In this document: positions 23,374 through 36,119 of the stretch, piece after piece
Position numbering within the stretch: position 1 is the stretch's first letter
Layout of the letters: every line of letters begins with the position of its first letter
Assembly: GCA_003956705.1 (NCBI GenBank)
Contig: QZCP01000112.1
Coordinates: forward strand, 234,074-298,073
Source of the DNA: Brevipalpus yothersi
Taxonomy: Eukaryota > Arthropoda > Arachnida > Trombidiformes > Tenuipalpidae
Direction of reading: 5' to 3'
DNA: 64,000 bases
Translations under genes and position numbers: made by a program
The notes under the pieces: model-generated
What the model saw: only the letters and a program-made list of their open reading frames with translations
Told to the model about the DNA's origin: nothing
Database searches by the model: none

Positions 23374-24896
23374 ATGGCCAAAAATCGTTTTGGTTTAAAG
23401 TTAAAAATCACCTCCGAATCAAACAACGAAGATTTAAATCCGTAAGTAATCCCATGGTTGAGTATGAATATTTTTTTTATCTTCTTTTTGGCATCAATAG
23501 TCCAGCAGTTGAGACGAGTATTGAGAGAATTCTCGAGGGCCAAAATGACATAAGTCTTCAAGAAAAGCATCGATTGGAACTTTTCTTGTCCGAAAAGCAA
23601 AAGATAATCGACAAAGAATTAGTTGCTGATGATCTCGAATACTTGGAAGAGCTTGGTTCAGGCAATGGTGGAGTTGTGACCAAAGTCAAACACAAGTCAG
23701 GTCTTGTTATGGCTCGCAAGCTGATTCATCTGGAAGTGAAACCAGCAATTAGAAATCAGATTATCAGAGAACTTAAAGTTCTTCATGAATGTAATTCACC
23801 CTACATTGTTGGTTTCTATGGAGCATTCTACAGTGATGGGGAAATTAATATTTGTATGGAATACATGGTATGTATGATGTTAGTAAGTTGACCAATTTTT
23901 GTATTCACTCACTTCTCTCCTGTCACAATAGGATGGTGGCTCGCTAGACTTGGTGCTCAAGAAAGCTGGTAAAATCCCTGAATCAGTTCTCGGAAAAGTC
24001 TCTATTGCTGTCATGAAGGGTCTACACTACTTAAGGGAGAAACATTCGATAATGCATCGAGGTTAGTAAGTATATTGTCTGAGAACAAAATTTAACTTTT
24101 GTATCTTTTCTATAATTCAGATGTTAAACCTTCAAACATACTAGTAAATTCCAGAGGAGAGATAAAAATTTGTGATTTCGGGGTTAGCGGTCAGCTAATA
24201 GACTCAATGGCTAACTCATTCGTTGGAACACGGTCATATATGTCGGTTAGTAAGACGATTACTATGATGAGTGTTTATTGTCAATTATCTTGAAAAATTT
24301 TCAATCTTCCAGCCTGAGAGACTTCAAGGAGGCCATTATACTATACAATCAGATATATGGAGCCTGGGCTTATCATTGGTAGAGATGGCTATTGGTAGAT
24401 ATCCTGTACCTCCACCCAGCCCTGGAGAACTTACCTCAATTTTCGGATCAAAATACCAACCAAATTTACAAGAAAATCCAAATGCATCTAGAACTCCTAT
24501 TAGCCCGAATTCCACGAATCAATCCGCAACATTGACTCATTCAAACTCCAATTCAGGTGACTGTCCTCGGTTATCTATTTTTGAGCTTCTAGATTATATC
24601 GTGAATGAGCCACAACCCACTGTTCCTACTGGGGTTTTCTCGCCTGAGTTCAAAGATTTGGTAGATTGCTGTCTGAAAAAGAACCCTGCAGAGAGGCCTG
24701 ATCTCAAAACACTGATGGTAAGTTGCGCTCACTAAGTATAGCATCAATTTGTATTCATCTTAATTTCATCTTTCAGAATCATCCCTTCGTCAAGCTGTCA
24801 GAAGCTGAAGATCTTGATTTTGCCCGTTGGATTTGTGATGTTATGCATTTAACCCATGAACCTTCTACTCCAAGCAAGAACTCTGCTGATGCCTAG
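23374..24896 (+). CDS. MAP2K1/2 (Dsor1): MAP kinase kinase, MEK1/2 type (Dsor1 ortholog)
   Basis: Six exons (23374-23441, 23501-23867, 23932-24061, 24121-24245, 24313-24717, 24777-24896) join in phase to 404 residues (human MEK1 393). This dual-specificity kinase phosphorylates ERK in the Ras-Raf-MEK-ERK cascade. Visible are the Gly-rich loop LGSGNGGVV (74-82), the ATP lysine in VMARKL (K96), HRDVKPSNIL (D189), [27 protein letters not shown] with both activating serines (S217 and S221, matching human 218 and 222), and a proline-rich insert (PVPPPSPGEL), longer than 60 residues with an NSTNQS-type stretch, in the place of the MEK regulatory insert. The N-terminus MAKNRFGLKLKI is basic followed by hydrophobic residues, as expected of an ERK docking site. 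Introns are 50-70 nt. AATAAA lies at 24951. Confidence 0.97.
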
Positions 24897-24950
24897 GAGA
24901 CATACTCTGAGTCAGCTATTCCATTTCATGACCTGAATATGAAACAGTAT

Positions 24951-24956
24951 AATAAA
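24951..24956 (+). terminator. polyadenylation signal AATAAA
   Basis: Canonical hexamer 54 nt after the MEK stop codon. Confidence 0.75.
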
Positions 24957-25174
24957 TTAATCATTCAAATTTTCAATTTCATCCATTCATTATAATTTCA
25001 TTAAAGCTCATTGTCAATCTTAAAATAAAGGGAAAAAGTGGTGTATCTATCCTCGAGTCAGCTATGATTCTCTCTCACATTTGGATAAATCGAACACACT
25101 CGAGAATGAGTTGATTGGGAGCTTTCTGTTGAACATTACTTTAATCATCAACATTCGTGGGAGAGATGAGTTTA

Positions 25175-26164
25175 TCAAGTTCGTGGACGCCTAAGTCGCT
25201 TTCTATGAGCGAAAACTTTCTGGTCGATATGATGCTTATATTCTGGATAATACTCGAGATTCTCCTTGTAGTGTTTCACAGGTACTTGTGGGTAAATCGA
25301 TTGAAGGTAGTCGAGATCTGTATTAGGGAATCTCCTCAAAATTTGACGAACTAGCTTATGTTTTTCATTCAATTCTCTGAATTTTCTATTCTTTATGCGT
25401 TCTCCATATCTTCGAAGAAAATCTTGAACATCTTTACCATAACCAGGACCAAAAACTGCTCTCCAAGTTTTGGACAATCGATAAGGAAGGTAATGTTCGT
25501 TCATGATTTGCCTGAAGAGAAGAATGATATTTGATTATACTAAGAAGTAAAGTTGTGAAATGATTAGAAATGGTGATTTGGAAGCGAATTTGACTCACCA
25601 TGACCATCTTCCGAATGGATCGGGCCTAAAAACTCGGCCTCTTTCAGCAGTGGCCTTTTCTCCAACTTCAAGCTGGAAGTATGCTCGATTCCTCTCTCGA
25701 ACAATTTTTTCCAAGTTCTCCATTGACTCTTCAACTTTTTCGATCCTTTCTGGACTAGGGAAATAGTAACCTTCTGCAAGACAGTTTTCTTGCATAGTCA
25801 AGAGCATGTTTTTCTCTTTGTATAAAACAAACCAAAGCTTGTGGAGATCGCTATTACTTTTCAGCCTTAATTCTTCCAATTTCCAAGATCTACCAACTCT
25901 CACCAACGATTCACCCCAATTTTCTGGATCATCAAAAAATTCCATTAGACCAGGATGATTATCGGTATAGTCCTCTTCAACTTCTTTTGTGGAGACAGCA
26001 GCTTTCTTCGAATCAACCATTTTGTCTACCTTTTCCTCCATCTCAAGGCTAGTAGAAAAAAGGGCCAATAGACCATTCCGATAACTATTAAATGCACTCT
26101 GTGAGTGTCGCGATAAATTACCAGACAATCGTCCAAACACAGATCCAATCAAAGATAGTGACAT
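25175..26164 (-). CDS. mRpL47: mitochondrial ribosomal protein L47 (uL29m)
   Basis: Exons 26164-25599 and 25511-25175 join in phase to 300 residues. It is a large-subunit protein of the mitochondrial ribosome. The hallmark is LMEFFDDPENWGESLVRVGRSWKLEELRLKSNSDLHKLWFVLYKEKNMLLTMQ (read in two pieces: the LMEFFDD...NWGE motif, then GRSW..EELR.KSN.DLHKLW.VL.KE.NMLLT), the uL29 core found in all MRPL47 proteins. The N-terminus MSLSLIGSVFGRLSGNLSRH is basic and hydroxylated, as in a mitochondrial targeting sequence, which favours this Met over one 39 nt upstream that would give a hydrophobic start. The basic C-terminal exon ends KRLRRPRT. It converges on MEK and diverges from the PLAA-like gene. 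Confidence 0.95.
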
Positions 26165-26668
26165 AATGATGATGATAAACAATGTTAGCCAGTGAGATAT
26201 CAAGCTTTACCAAAGCAAGAAGAAGAGAGGAGAAAATTGCCCAAAATGTGTTTCTTGAGATATTCTTCAAACATAACAGAAGATCACCATCAGCACCATA
26301 CAATTGAATAAAATAAAATCAATTAAATAAAACATCAAAACAATTCATCTCAATTATCGCGATTCATTTAAACAGACAGTGTGAAAAGTTGCCCAACATG
26401 CTGTGAAGCTAAAATGCACTGAATATCACATGATCAACATGGCCGATCTGTGTTTACGATGTTTACAATGTGTTCATGCTGAATGATGTTGTGTTTTGTT
26501 GAACCGGCTCTTTAAATTGTTTTCATTGTGTTAATTGTCGGCTGGATTAAAAATCGATAAAAATCATTCCATCAGTTTGTATACTCTAACATCTCAGATT
26601 ACAACCTGTTTTACTCGTAGAAATTGTTGGTACTGTCATCGACCATCTTCGATATTGATTATTTGAAA
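26165..26668. promoter_or_regulatory. shared upstream region between mRpL47 (-) and the PLAA-like gene (+)
   Basis: About 504 nt separates two divergent start codons and must contain the promoters of both housekeeping genes. An ATG at 26624 in another frame lies in the leader of the + gene. Confidence 0.5.
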
Positions 26669-28228
26669 ATGACAACGAAGCCATTTAAATTGCGAAAAAT
26701 ACTTCAAACCAACAGCAAGGATGTTCGAGCTGTATCCTCTTATCCGAATGGATTTGTTTGTGGTTCACGAGATAAGCTGGCCAAAGTTTATGTTTCCTCA
26801 GAGTAAATATCTCGAATTATTATTGATTGTATTCCTCTAACCAGCATGACTTTTTGTTTGTAGCAAAGGAAAAGAGTTTGTTGAGGGGCAAAATTTTACC
26901 GGTCCAACGCATTTTGTCTCCTCGGTGGCAGTCCTTACAGTCAATGATGAACAATTGATCTATGTTGGAAGCAATGATGCTTGCATCTATTGTTACGATA
27001 TTGTCAACTCTCAGCCCAAATTTATCTTGATTGGTCACAGTGGGACAGGTAAATTAACATGGAATCTTCTCAATTCTCTGATTAATTTTTTAAATTTCCC
27101 CAAGTCTGTTCTCTCTATGCCGACAATGGCAATTCCACTCTCATCAGTGGATCATGGGATCAAGAGAGCCATATTTGGAAAGACAACCAGAGCATAAAAG
27201 TCTTGAAAGGACACTCAGGAGCTGTGTGGGCAGTTGCATCTCTTCAAGATGAGATTCTTACTGGTTCAGCTGATAAAACTATCAAAAGATGGGATAAAGA
27301 GGGCAAATGTTTGAATAGTTTTGAAAAGCATACAGATTGTGTCCGAGGGATTGTGATTATTAGCTCCAAAAGGTTCTTATCTTGTGGTAATGATGCTAAA
27401 GTTCTGTTATGGAACCTACCTGATGGTCAAGTTTTGCATACCTTTGATGGACATGAGAACTATATCTACTGCCTAGCCGTTTTGAATGCGTGTGATGAGG
27501 AATGTGAGTTCGTTACTTGCTCTGAAGATAGAACAGTGCGGGTGTGGAAAGGATTAAATTCGGAGATACAGTCAATCAGACTTCCAGCTCCCACAGTATG
27601 GTCTGTCGCAGTAATTGACAAGGAAAACATTGCCGTCGGTTGTTCAGATGGTAAAGTGTACACATTCACTTGTGATGATGAAAGGGTAGCTTCTGAAGCT
27701 GAAATAAAAAGTTTCGAAGAAGAAGTCAGCAAAAGCTCTGTGCCTTTGGCAGAACTAGGTGATATCAAAGCCGACCAGCTACCAGGTCAAGAGGCCTTAG
27801 GAGTGCCTGGCAAAAAGGAAGGAGCAACAAAACTTATTCGAGAAGATGGTAAAATTTGTATCTATCAATGGAGCAGTTCAAAATTTGAATGGACTAAAGT
27901 GGGAGATGTTGTTGGTAATGCAAATCAGGACAAGGATCCATCAGCAAAAACTTTATTTGAGGGTAAAGAGTATGACTTTGTATTTAATGTCGATATTCAA
28001 GATGGTGTCCCTCCTCTCAAGCTGCCTTTCAATCTGGGTGATGATCCTTACATGGCTGCCCAGCAATTCATTCATAAACACGACTTGAGCCAGTACTTCT
28101 TGGATCAGATAGCAAATTTCATCATCAAAAATGTAGGCTCAGCCTCAGCACCGACAAATCAACCATCTCAGCCAAGTAATGATTATGTAGATCCATGGAC
28201 TGGCTCATCACGATATGTTCCACGCTGA
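26669..28228 (+). CDS. Plaa: PLAA/Doa1 (Ufd3)-like WD40-PFU ubiquitin-binding protein, lacking the PUL domain
   Basis: Exons 26669-26802, 26864-27048 and 27105-28228 join in phase to 480 residues. PLAA binds ubiquitin and the p97/Cdc48 ATPase in endolysosomal sorting and ubiquitin homeostasis (family knowledge). A seven-blade WD40 propeller occupies about 1-270, with repeat ends GSWDQESHIWK, GSADKTIKRWD, CGNDAKVLLWN and CSEDRTVRVWK. After a charged linker (LPGQEALGVPGKKEG) the PFU domain follows (about 330-445: GKEYDFVFNVDIQDGVPPLKLPFN ... DPYMAAQQFI). The protein then ends at YVDPWTGSSRYVPR. In other animals this phrase is followed by the PUL armadillo domain of some 250-300 residues (human PLAA about 795). 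Here a stop comes at once and AATAAA starts 5 nt later, so the missing domain is not simply in a further exon nearby. Confidence 0.94.
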
Positions 28229-28232
28229 TTTT

Positions 28233-28238
28233 AATAAA
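28233..28238 (+). terminator. polyadenylation signal AATAAA immediately after the PLAA-like stop
   Basis: The hexamer begins 5 nt after the stop codon (TGATTTTAATAAA), implying a 3' UTR of only a few dozen nucleotides. Confidence 0.75.
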
Positions 28239-31200
28239 AAATCACTTTTCATTTTTCTTCTTAATTGATCATGTCAATTATTATATCAGATTAATGTTTA
28301 CTGAGTTGATTCAATTACTAATATTGACTGAATGCAAAAACTCTACAACAAACAATGATCGAATTCTTTTGCGTTGCCATAATATGAATGGAATTTTTTT
28401 GAAAATACCATTTCATCTGACCAATGTCAAATTTGAGTGAAATATTTCGATATTGCCTCGATCTACTGAGATCACGTTGTCATTTTGTGTCAAGTTTTCT
28501 AACGTGATTCGAGGAAACACATCAGAATGAGTAATTGTGATTTATGTTGGGGGCGAACATTCTTGTTCAAGTGCTTTCTATGCACTCGCGTGTACTCGCA
28601 GGAGATTCAGGAAATAGTTCGTTGACTAGTTCAAGGGATACAATTGTTCTCAGAATGATTAAAATTTTCTCCCCAATGAACTCGTCATTCTTGCTGAACT
28701 TATGACTTTTTGGAATGTCAGTTGCTCGATAAACTATGTTCAGATAAGTATTTGCTTCCTATTTATTCTACGACTACTGACTGTGATCTCACAGGCATTT
28801 TTTACCAGTAATTTAGTTAAACCAGATAATCTAACCAGTGATTGTAGAAAATTTTGCGAAACATGATTCCAATTTTCTCCCAGTTTTTCAGGAATTAGCA
28901 TTGTGACTATGATCCAAACTAGACTTTCATCTCAACTTCACTGATTTAGAGAAATCTGCGATATTTTGTTTAAAGATAATGAGGCAGCCAAGATAATGCA
29001 AAAAATTCGGGCAAGAGTAGGTAGGAAGCTTATCAGAGCTCAGCAGAGGCTTTCTGAGAGCTTTCATCACATCATGAATCAATCCTTGATTTGATATAGG
29101 ATTAATTATTCATAATTGCTAATCAAATACAAATAAATCGAGAGGCATATGTTTCAGTTTAATATAATTGAAAATAGATTTCAAAACGTCTTCAATGCTT
29201 ACTAGAGGCACTAAAAGTGTGAGTGAGTTAAAGAGGAAGGTAAACGAAAAGGAAAGAAAGAAAGTGAGACAAAAATTCTCGAGGAATGAAACGGATAAGA
29301 CGAATTCAAAAATGATAGGACCACAGAAAAGTACTCTATTATGAATAAGATTCCGATGTCAATTACTTTCGTCTGATCCTTTAAAGGTAACAGCCACCCT
29401 CCATGCACTCCCTTTAAATCCTATCTAATCATCAGAAAATTCCTCCATTTTTGTCTTCTACGATGGAATCAAGCCAGATGATTCAACGTAGGAAAATTCT
29501 TGCTTGTTGAAAGGGAAATAAGATTCGAGGAATGAGCATTGATAAAGAGAGACTACGGCTGTTAAATATTCATGATCTTCGAAGAATAATTTCTTCACCA
29601 TTCTACTTGTGATATCCATTTCCATTTCCGGTGCCCTGCCAATCACCAGCAAAGTGTCATACTCTACTGACCTTTTGTTCTTTCTGAGTGAGAGCATATC
29701 AATGACTTATCATGGTAACATAAAAGGAAGTAGAATTGGCGTTCTACTGATATCTCTTGGCACTATTAGGAGCATTAAAGATCAGAATCGAGATTTACGA
29801 AGAATGGTATCTGAATGAAACTGTTGAGAGCAAATTGGCAGATTATGAGACTATCTCATTGATCTGGGAATGCTTTCTCTGGATAAACATTTTCTTAGAA
29901 ACGATAATAATGATCTTGGTTGAAACCAAATATCGAATAGTGATAAAAATCTTCACAAGCTCTATCCTATTATCTTATTCTGATCTTTTTGTTCGTATTC
30001 TCTATTTCATTGAATTGAATAATTCACAATCCTTATAAGATCATATTTTCTCTTTCTTTGGGTGTTTGATCTCTTACTCATTTTTGTAGTTCTGAACTCC
30101 AGTTGTAAGCTTTTCAATTCTAAATGAAACTAGATTTTAGTTAATTTGATGTATTTTCTGATCAAAGTGATTTCCTATTCATAGATCAAAGTAGCTCAAT
30201 GCGGTACAAAGGCAACAAAAATTGAATGGTGATTAGATGAATTTCGGGGGTAGCAAAACATTACCTTGATCAAGAATTCGCATGAATTTTTTTTCATGAG
30301 CTCTTCGCAGCCAAGTTTGATCGATTTCTGAGCTAGAGCCGTATTCTTTTCCTAAAACTGAGTGATAAGATTTCACCCCTCGACCGAGATCGAGATTCAA
30401 GGCAAGAGGATCGTGGGTTTGGATGGCAATTTGGAAATTTCGAAAGCAACGAACTGAAGTAGCAACCAAGAAAGTGATTTCAGAAAATTCTTCTCCAATC
30501 ATAAAGCCTCAATGATCATCTAGCATGGATACCATCATGAAGTACCTAAGATTTTCGAGTCTCCATGACAAATCAGGCGATTCATTGAATGGAATGCGGG
30601 AAAACAGAATCACCAAAAGCGTAAGATTATGTCTATTTGCAGAAACTTTTCCATCAAATCGACAGATCAGTCCTAAAGAGAGTACAATGTTAGCGCAGCC
30701 TCTTCTCAGGTAGATCATGAGAGTGGCTAGAGAGTCAATTCACTAGTCAGTCAATCAATTTATTCAGTGAAAGTGAGATGCTGCTTCTTCAAGTGGCGAG
30801 TATTTCCGAGTAGTAAGTGAATATTTATAGTTTAAGGCTGATATGACTGTAAGGCTCGATAATCATCGTGAATGCCCTTTACATGATACTCTAAACACTA
30901 CGCAATGAGTTTCTTGTTGGATATTCCAACAAGTGTCGTGAAATTCACCTTTTTGTTTGTCACTTTTGGTTCATAGATGCGACTTGTTACTCGAGTCTTA
31001 CTAGTTCGAGCTGAGAAAGCTCGCGTAACTAACCTAGAACAGTGAATTTTGATAAAAAAAGAGAATTTTTCCGGTTTTCCAGTTTTATCTAAGAAATCGA
31101 TTCTGCTGTGATTGGGTGAAAGAACCTAAAAAATTTCTATTTTTCACATGACACCCTTAGGAGTGATATTACCTCACAGGTGAATTTTTTGCCCCATAAG

Positions 31201-31347
31201 AGGAGTACGATTTTGGACAAGAGATAACCTTCCAAGAAGAATCAGTGTGACCAGATTACCACGTCGTTCTCTTGATAGACCGAAATAAACTGGAATAATT
31301 CTTTTTGGCTTAAAATCTGAGTTACAAACCTCATACTTTAAATAACG
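28239..31347. other. intergenic region without a recognised gene
   Basis: AT-rich unique sequence. Frames up to 93 codons exist on both strands but none has known motifs or splice-compatible partners. The 3' part should carry the promoter and leader of the serotonin receptor gene. Confidence 0.55.
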
Positions 31348-34300
31348 ATGCAACAGATGGATTTTGGTATGGAATATGATGATATAGAGAAACATCTCAA
31401 CTCATCGACACCAAAATATCTGTCGCCAGCGACTGCTATAACTACAAGTACTCTTCTTGGAATTCTAATTTTCAGTACTCTTGTTGGAAATGTGTTTGTG
31501 ATATATGCCATTCTGGTCGATCGTGTTCTTCATAGAGTGGGAAATTATTTGATTCTAAGTCTTGCGATCGCTGACTCTCTGGTTGCATGTTCAGTTATGC
31601 CTATCAGTCTATTTTATGATGTGATTGGGGAATGGCGACTTGGACCAACACTTTGCGAGGTTTGGGTTTCAGCGGATGTTTTGTGTTGTACAGCATCTAT
31701 ACTTCATCTTTTAGCCATTGCTCTGGACCGCTACTGGGCAGTGACTAATGTAGACTGGTGTCATCATAGAGATGGCAAGCTCATTTTTGAAATGATCATA
31801 GCGGTGTGGCTAGCCGCTATAGTCATATCTTTGGCCCCGATCATGGGCTGGAAGGATCCAAACTTCCTGAATAGGATTGAAGATGAAAAAATCTGTCTGG
31901 TCTCACAAGATATCGCATATCAAATTTTTGCCACTTGCTCTAGCTTTTATGCTCCACTTGTTGTCATTCTCTTTCTCTACTGGAGAATTTATAAGGTGAG
32001 TAGAAATTCAGATGATAAAGATCTTGATGAATTTTTTTCATCCCTATTGGACTTGTAAAAGCAACTTCACGTCTCAATATACCATTCCTCAGTTATTGGA
32101 AATGAAAGAAGTATTTAAATTCAAATAGATGGTGAGAAACAGAGAAGGGAAAAAATTTTCCATGAACATAGCATTGAATGATAAAAATTTCGAGTTATCA
32201 AAAAGTTTTGAGACACGGAAACATTTTCCAGTTGATATTCCTCCTGAATTTCCTGAAAATAGGCGGAACAATTATTTCAAGAGACGAGTTGAAGCACTTA
32301 AAATGGACGAAAATCCTCCTCGAGCTATGCATTTATAATCTCAAGTTTTAACGCCTATTATTTCTCAAAAATGAAATTTTATGAAACCTATTTGTCACTT
32401 TCTTCCGAAAATCCACTCAATGATTTCTATAGGCACAAAGCTTGAGAAAAATTCCCCCTCTCAGAGAATTTTGAAACTTTTCAATAGGTTAGAGAATAGA
32501 TATTGAGTAGGATGATCCTGATTTTCCCTGGAGCCGAGTTTCTCTTGGTTGTCTATGAATTTTGAAAGTTTTTCTCCCATTCTTCAGCTTCAGACTTATC
32601 GATCACATTACTATTCTGAAGAAGTTCCAGGGAGCTCACCTTCATCACTCCTCACAGAATTCAACTTCAAATTGAGAATAGCAAAACATTTGATGAAGTA
32701 TCCTCAAGCTATTTACTGTTTGTGAAATTCTTTTGATCTAATTTCTTCTTCAATTTTTCAAGCTTTGAGAAGATTCTTACAAAACGATTACGTATGCATA
32801 TTTCCCGTTAATTGATAGAGTTTTTAGAGTAGCGCACTGAGATTGTTGAAAGCAAGCAATTTAAGGCAAGAATCTTCCACTCTTTTGATAAACGAATTCA
32901 ATCAAGAAAGCTCTCAACCTAGTAAATTTACACCATACTCCAGTTTTTCTGTAAAAGGTTAGTCAAATTTAATGGCTCACAATTTAGCCAAATTGAGGAG
33001 AAATCCGCGTTTTAAGCTGTGAATTTCAGCCACTGGTGATGATCTGAAATTTTTTCCCATCATTTTGAATGAAGTGAGTTGAAATTTCTCACATTGCCAG
33101 TAATCATGACCAAAGACAGTTGAAAATTTTTAATTTCTACATGTTAGAGTTACTCGTCTCTAAGTGCTGGTATTGACGTAAGATAAAAATTCGAAAACCT
33201 GATTTCCTCAACATTGAAGTACTAAATATTTTGTTGAGAAGAATGGATCATACTCATGACTACGATTGAGCCTCTTTAAATTTGATTGATTTCTAATCCT
33301 ACAATCAGGTAGAGCAGCGAGAACGGAACAGAATCCTCAGAATCAGAATCATAGATTTGATTATAGTACCAAAATTGATGGAACTCTTGATCCTGGAACC
33401 GATATGCAATCATGGCTCTCCAGATTCCTTGCAAGAATTCCGAATGAACCATTTGATATTCTTCTCACTAGATTCGGTATCCTAAGCCGAGTTTCTCTTT
33501 CTTTCCCATATTTATTCTGACACTCGAGAAAATCAAGTTCACTCTATATAATTTTAAAAATCAATGCTCGTTTCCGAAATGATAGAATTCAGTAGAAGCT
33601 AGAATTCCTGTGAACATTCAGTCTTGTAGGTTTCCGGCAAAAAAGAGGCTATAACCGCTTCAAGTCAATTTATCTCATCAGCTGGCAGAGTGTTATACCA
33701 ATTCTCTGTTTAGATGTCTCATTGATGAAATTGATTTACCAATAGAATTTAGCAAATAAACATTTTCGAAAGAATGCTCCGATGTTCTCGATATTCGTTA
33801 TACTTCGGATAATATCGATAGTCTGACTTCATCTTCACATTTCCATCTCAGTTTCTACAAGAAAAAACTTTCTCAATGTTTTTCTTTGCTAAACTTAAAT
33901 TGAGATTTGTTGATCTCTTCCACGTGTCCACTGAAAGAGTAGGAAGAAGAAAATTCTAGATATAAAAAAGGTTTGATCATTTGGACTGAGAAATCGTAAA
34001 AAATTGAACAAAACAGAGAAAGTAAAATGAAAACTAAGCAGACAAGATTACAAACAAGCTTTGACATCAATCCTACAAAATTGGAATAAGGACCAAAAAT
34101 AGCTCAAGTGAGAATGAAAATAACGAATGATGAGACTTGTAGCAAATTCAAATAGATTTGGTTGCCACTCAAAACTTGAAGCTCACAAGTTTCGACAACA
34201 GTTCATATCTGTCAGTTTTCTTCGTGATGTTTGAGTTTTTTAGTTCAAATCAAGTCTATGAGTGAACTAGACACACATACAAGAGGAAGAAAGAGAAAGA

Positions 34301-35861
34301 GAGAGAGAGAAAACTGAAAGCACTTTCTGATTCTCCTCACAGATTTTATTCTGAAGTGTCACTAATGGAGGAATACTCTTTACCTAAAAGAGCGCAAATT
34401 CGATCGAATGAATTTGTCTCATTCTCTAGAAGAGGTTGAGGATGCATCAGGAAGTGCACAGAAGCTGATCAATGATGGTTATGGAAGCTTCACAACAGTG
34501 TCCAGAGGGAAACAAGATTCAAAGTATGAGATGAATGCTGTTGATCCATTAGAGGTTTTTCCATTATGTGGTCATAGAGAGGGGATTGCATACTTCATCT
34601 AATCAGATGGCTAAAATAATTCACAGCGTGAATATCGTCAAGATAGACGATATGTTCACCAAAATCTTCAGACCATTTCCATTATATTTCACTGGTGGCC
34701 ATCAATGTTGAGTTCATTCAGACTACAGATAGTGATGATATTATCTTTAGGGCAAGCTTTCGTTGAACCATTTTCTGCTCATACAAAAATAGAGTATCCT
34801 CAGTGTTGAATCTTTATTACTAAAAGCTGCAAAGCATACCTTTTCTACATATTTTATTGGAATCCAAGAAAGGACTAAGCTAAAATGTATTCTTTTCGAA
34901 GAAATACTAATGGTTCTTTCGTAGTGGGTGCTCTCCTCTCATTGTCACATTACACATCTATTTACTCTGGATTCCACATTAACTCAAATTTTTTCTCGAT
35001 TTCTTTCCAATGAGAAATTCTCAGAGGTTCCTGAAATCATAATTATCACGAAAATTCTTATTCATGGGCAAATTTTTACGATTTTCTTCATAATCTGACA
35101 AAAAATGGCTTGCCGCCAATACAATATGATGAACAACTCCCATATTTTTTTCTGATGGAAGTGAGATCCTGAGATTCCATCTTTAGAAGTGGCCCTCCCT
35201 CCATCCTGAGCCTTTTGATCATTTCCCAGAAATTGTGACACATATCATTACCTAACTTTCATATGCTATCTTACTCTCATTTTTTTAACAGGTTGCCAAG
35301 AGACGAATAAGACATAAGCCTGGCTCCAATACGACCAGTATCGTCACTCAAAATCCAGAGCAAAGGGAAACTGAAAGTGATGGAAATACTCTTTCCAACG
35401 CTGAACAGTCCAATGAGGATTCTTGTAGGGTGAAAAAAAGTCCTGATCGAGAGACTAGCATCGATACCGATGGAAGAAGATCGGCTTCTTCTAGCTTCAA
35501 AGGTTCAATCAGCTTGAAGTTTGAAGGATCAAACGGTGCTTGCAGAGCTATTTCAGTATCACTAATGAAAGAATCACTGGAAGCAAAACGTGAGAGAAAA
35601 GCTGCAAAAACCCTGGCTATTATTACCGGTGCTTTTGTTGTTTGTTGGCTGCCCTTTTTTATCATAGCTTTACTAAGACCAATCTGTGGCAAAGCTTGTA
35701 ACCCTTCCAAGATATTTCAGAGTGTTGCTTCTTGGCTTGGCTTCACTAATTCAACTTTGAATCCGATCATCTACACAATATTCAGTCCAGAGTTTCGAGC
35801 TGCATTTCAGAGGATACTTTGCAGAAATAAATCTCCTTCCAGACACCCCTGCTATGTCTGA
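31348..35861 (+). CDS. 5-HT1: serotonin receptor, 5-HT1-like class A GPCR
   Basis: Two exons (31348-31995 and 35292-35861) join in phase (0) to 405 residues, split just after helix 5 by a 3.3 kb intron. Seven membrane helices are visible. Amine-receptor hallmarks are D110 in WVSADVLCC (helix 3, binds the amine), LAIALDRYWAVTNVDW (DRY at 127-129), the Cys pair C103/C183, WKDP after helix 4 as in insect 5-HT1 receptors, FVVCWLPFF in helix 6 and NPIIY in helix 7. The third intracellular loop (about 115 residues) is basic at both ends (KVAKRRIRHK and KRERKAAKTL), typical of Gi-coupled 5-HT1 receptors. N-glycosylation is possible at NSS (18-20). The tail is short (CRNKSPSRHPCYV) with cysteines for palmitoylation. 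Start: first ATG of the open frame upstream of helix 1; a longer N-terminus from another exon is not excluded. Confidence 0.93.
31996..35291 (+). other. intron of the 5-HT1-like receptor gene
   Basis: Donor AAG|GTGAGT and acceptor TTTTTTAACAG|GTT. No other gene or repeat family is recognised inside; a small GA run lies near 34295-34310. Confidence 0.85.
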
Positions 35862-36113
35862 ATCTCACCATTGGTCTTAATAGGAAGCTAACTTTTTTTT
35901 TCTCTCTCTCTCCCACTGATTTATCAAATTGAAGAAATTCAATCTCAATTTAGAGAGCTTCCTCAAGCATTAAAAGCCTCTCAAATGGAAACAGTGAATT
36001 TAATTTTGCTAAAAAAATGTGGCTATAAAGCTAATGAAGCCTCTGAGGAATTTTGATGAAAAATTACTTTGTAAAAAATGTTTATTCTAGTTTTTTGAAT
36101 AACCTTTGAGGTG

Positions 36114-36119
36114 AATAAA
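36114..36119 (+). terminator. polyadenylation signal AATAAA
   Basis: Canonical hexamer about 253 nt after the receptor stop codon. Confidence 0.6.
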
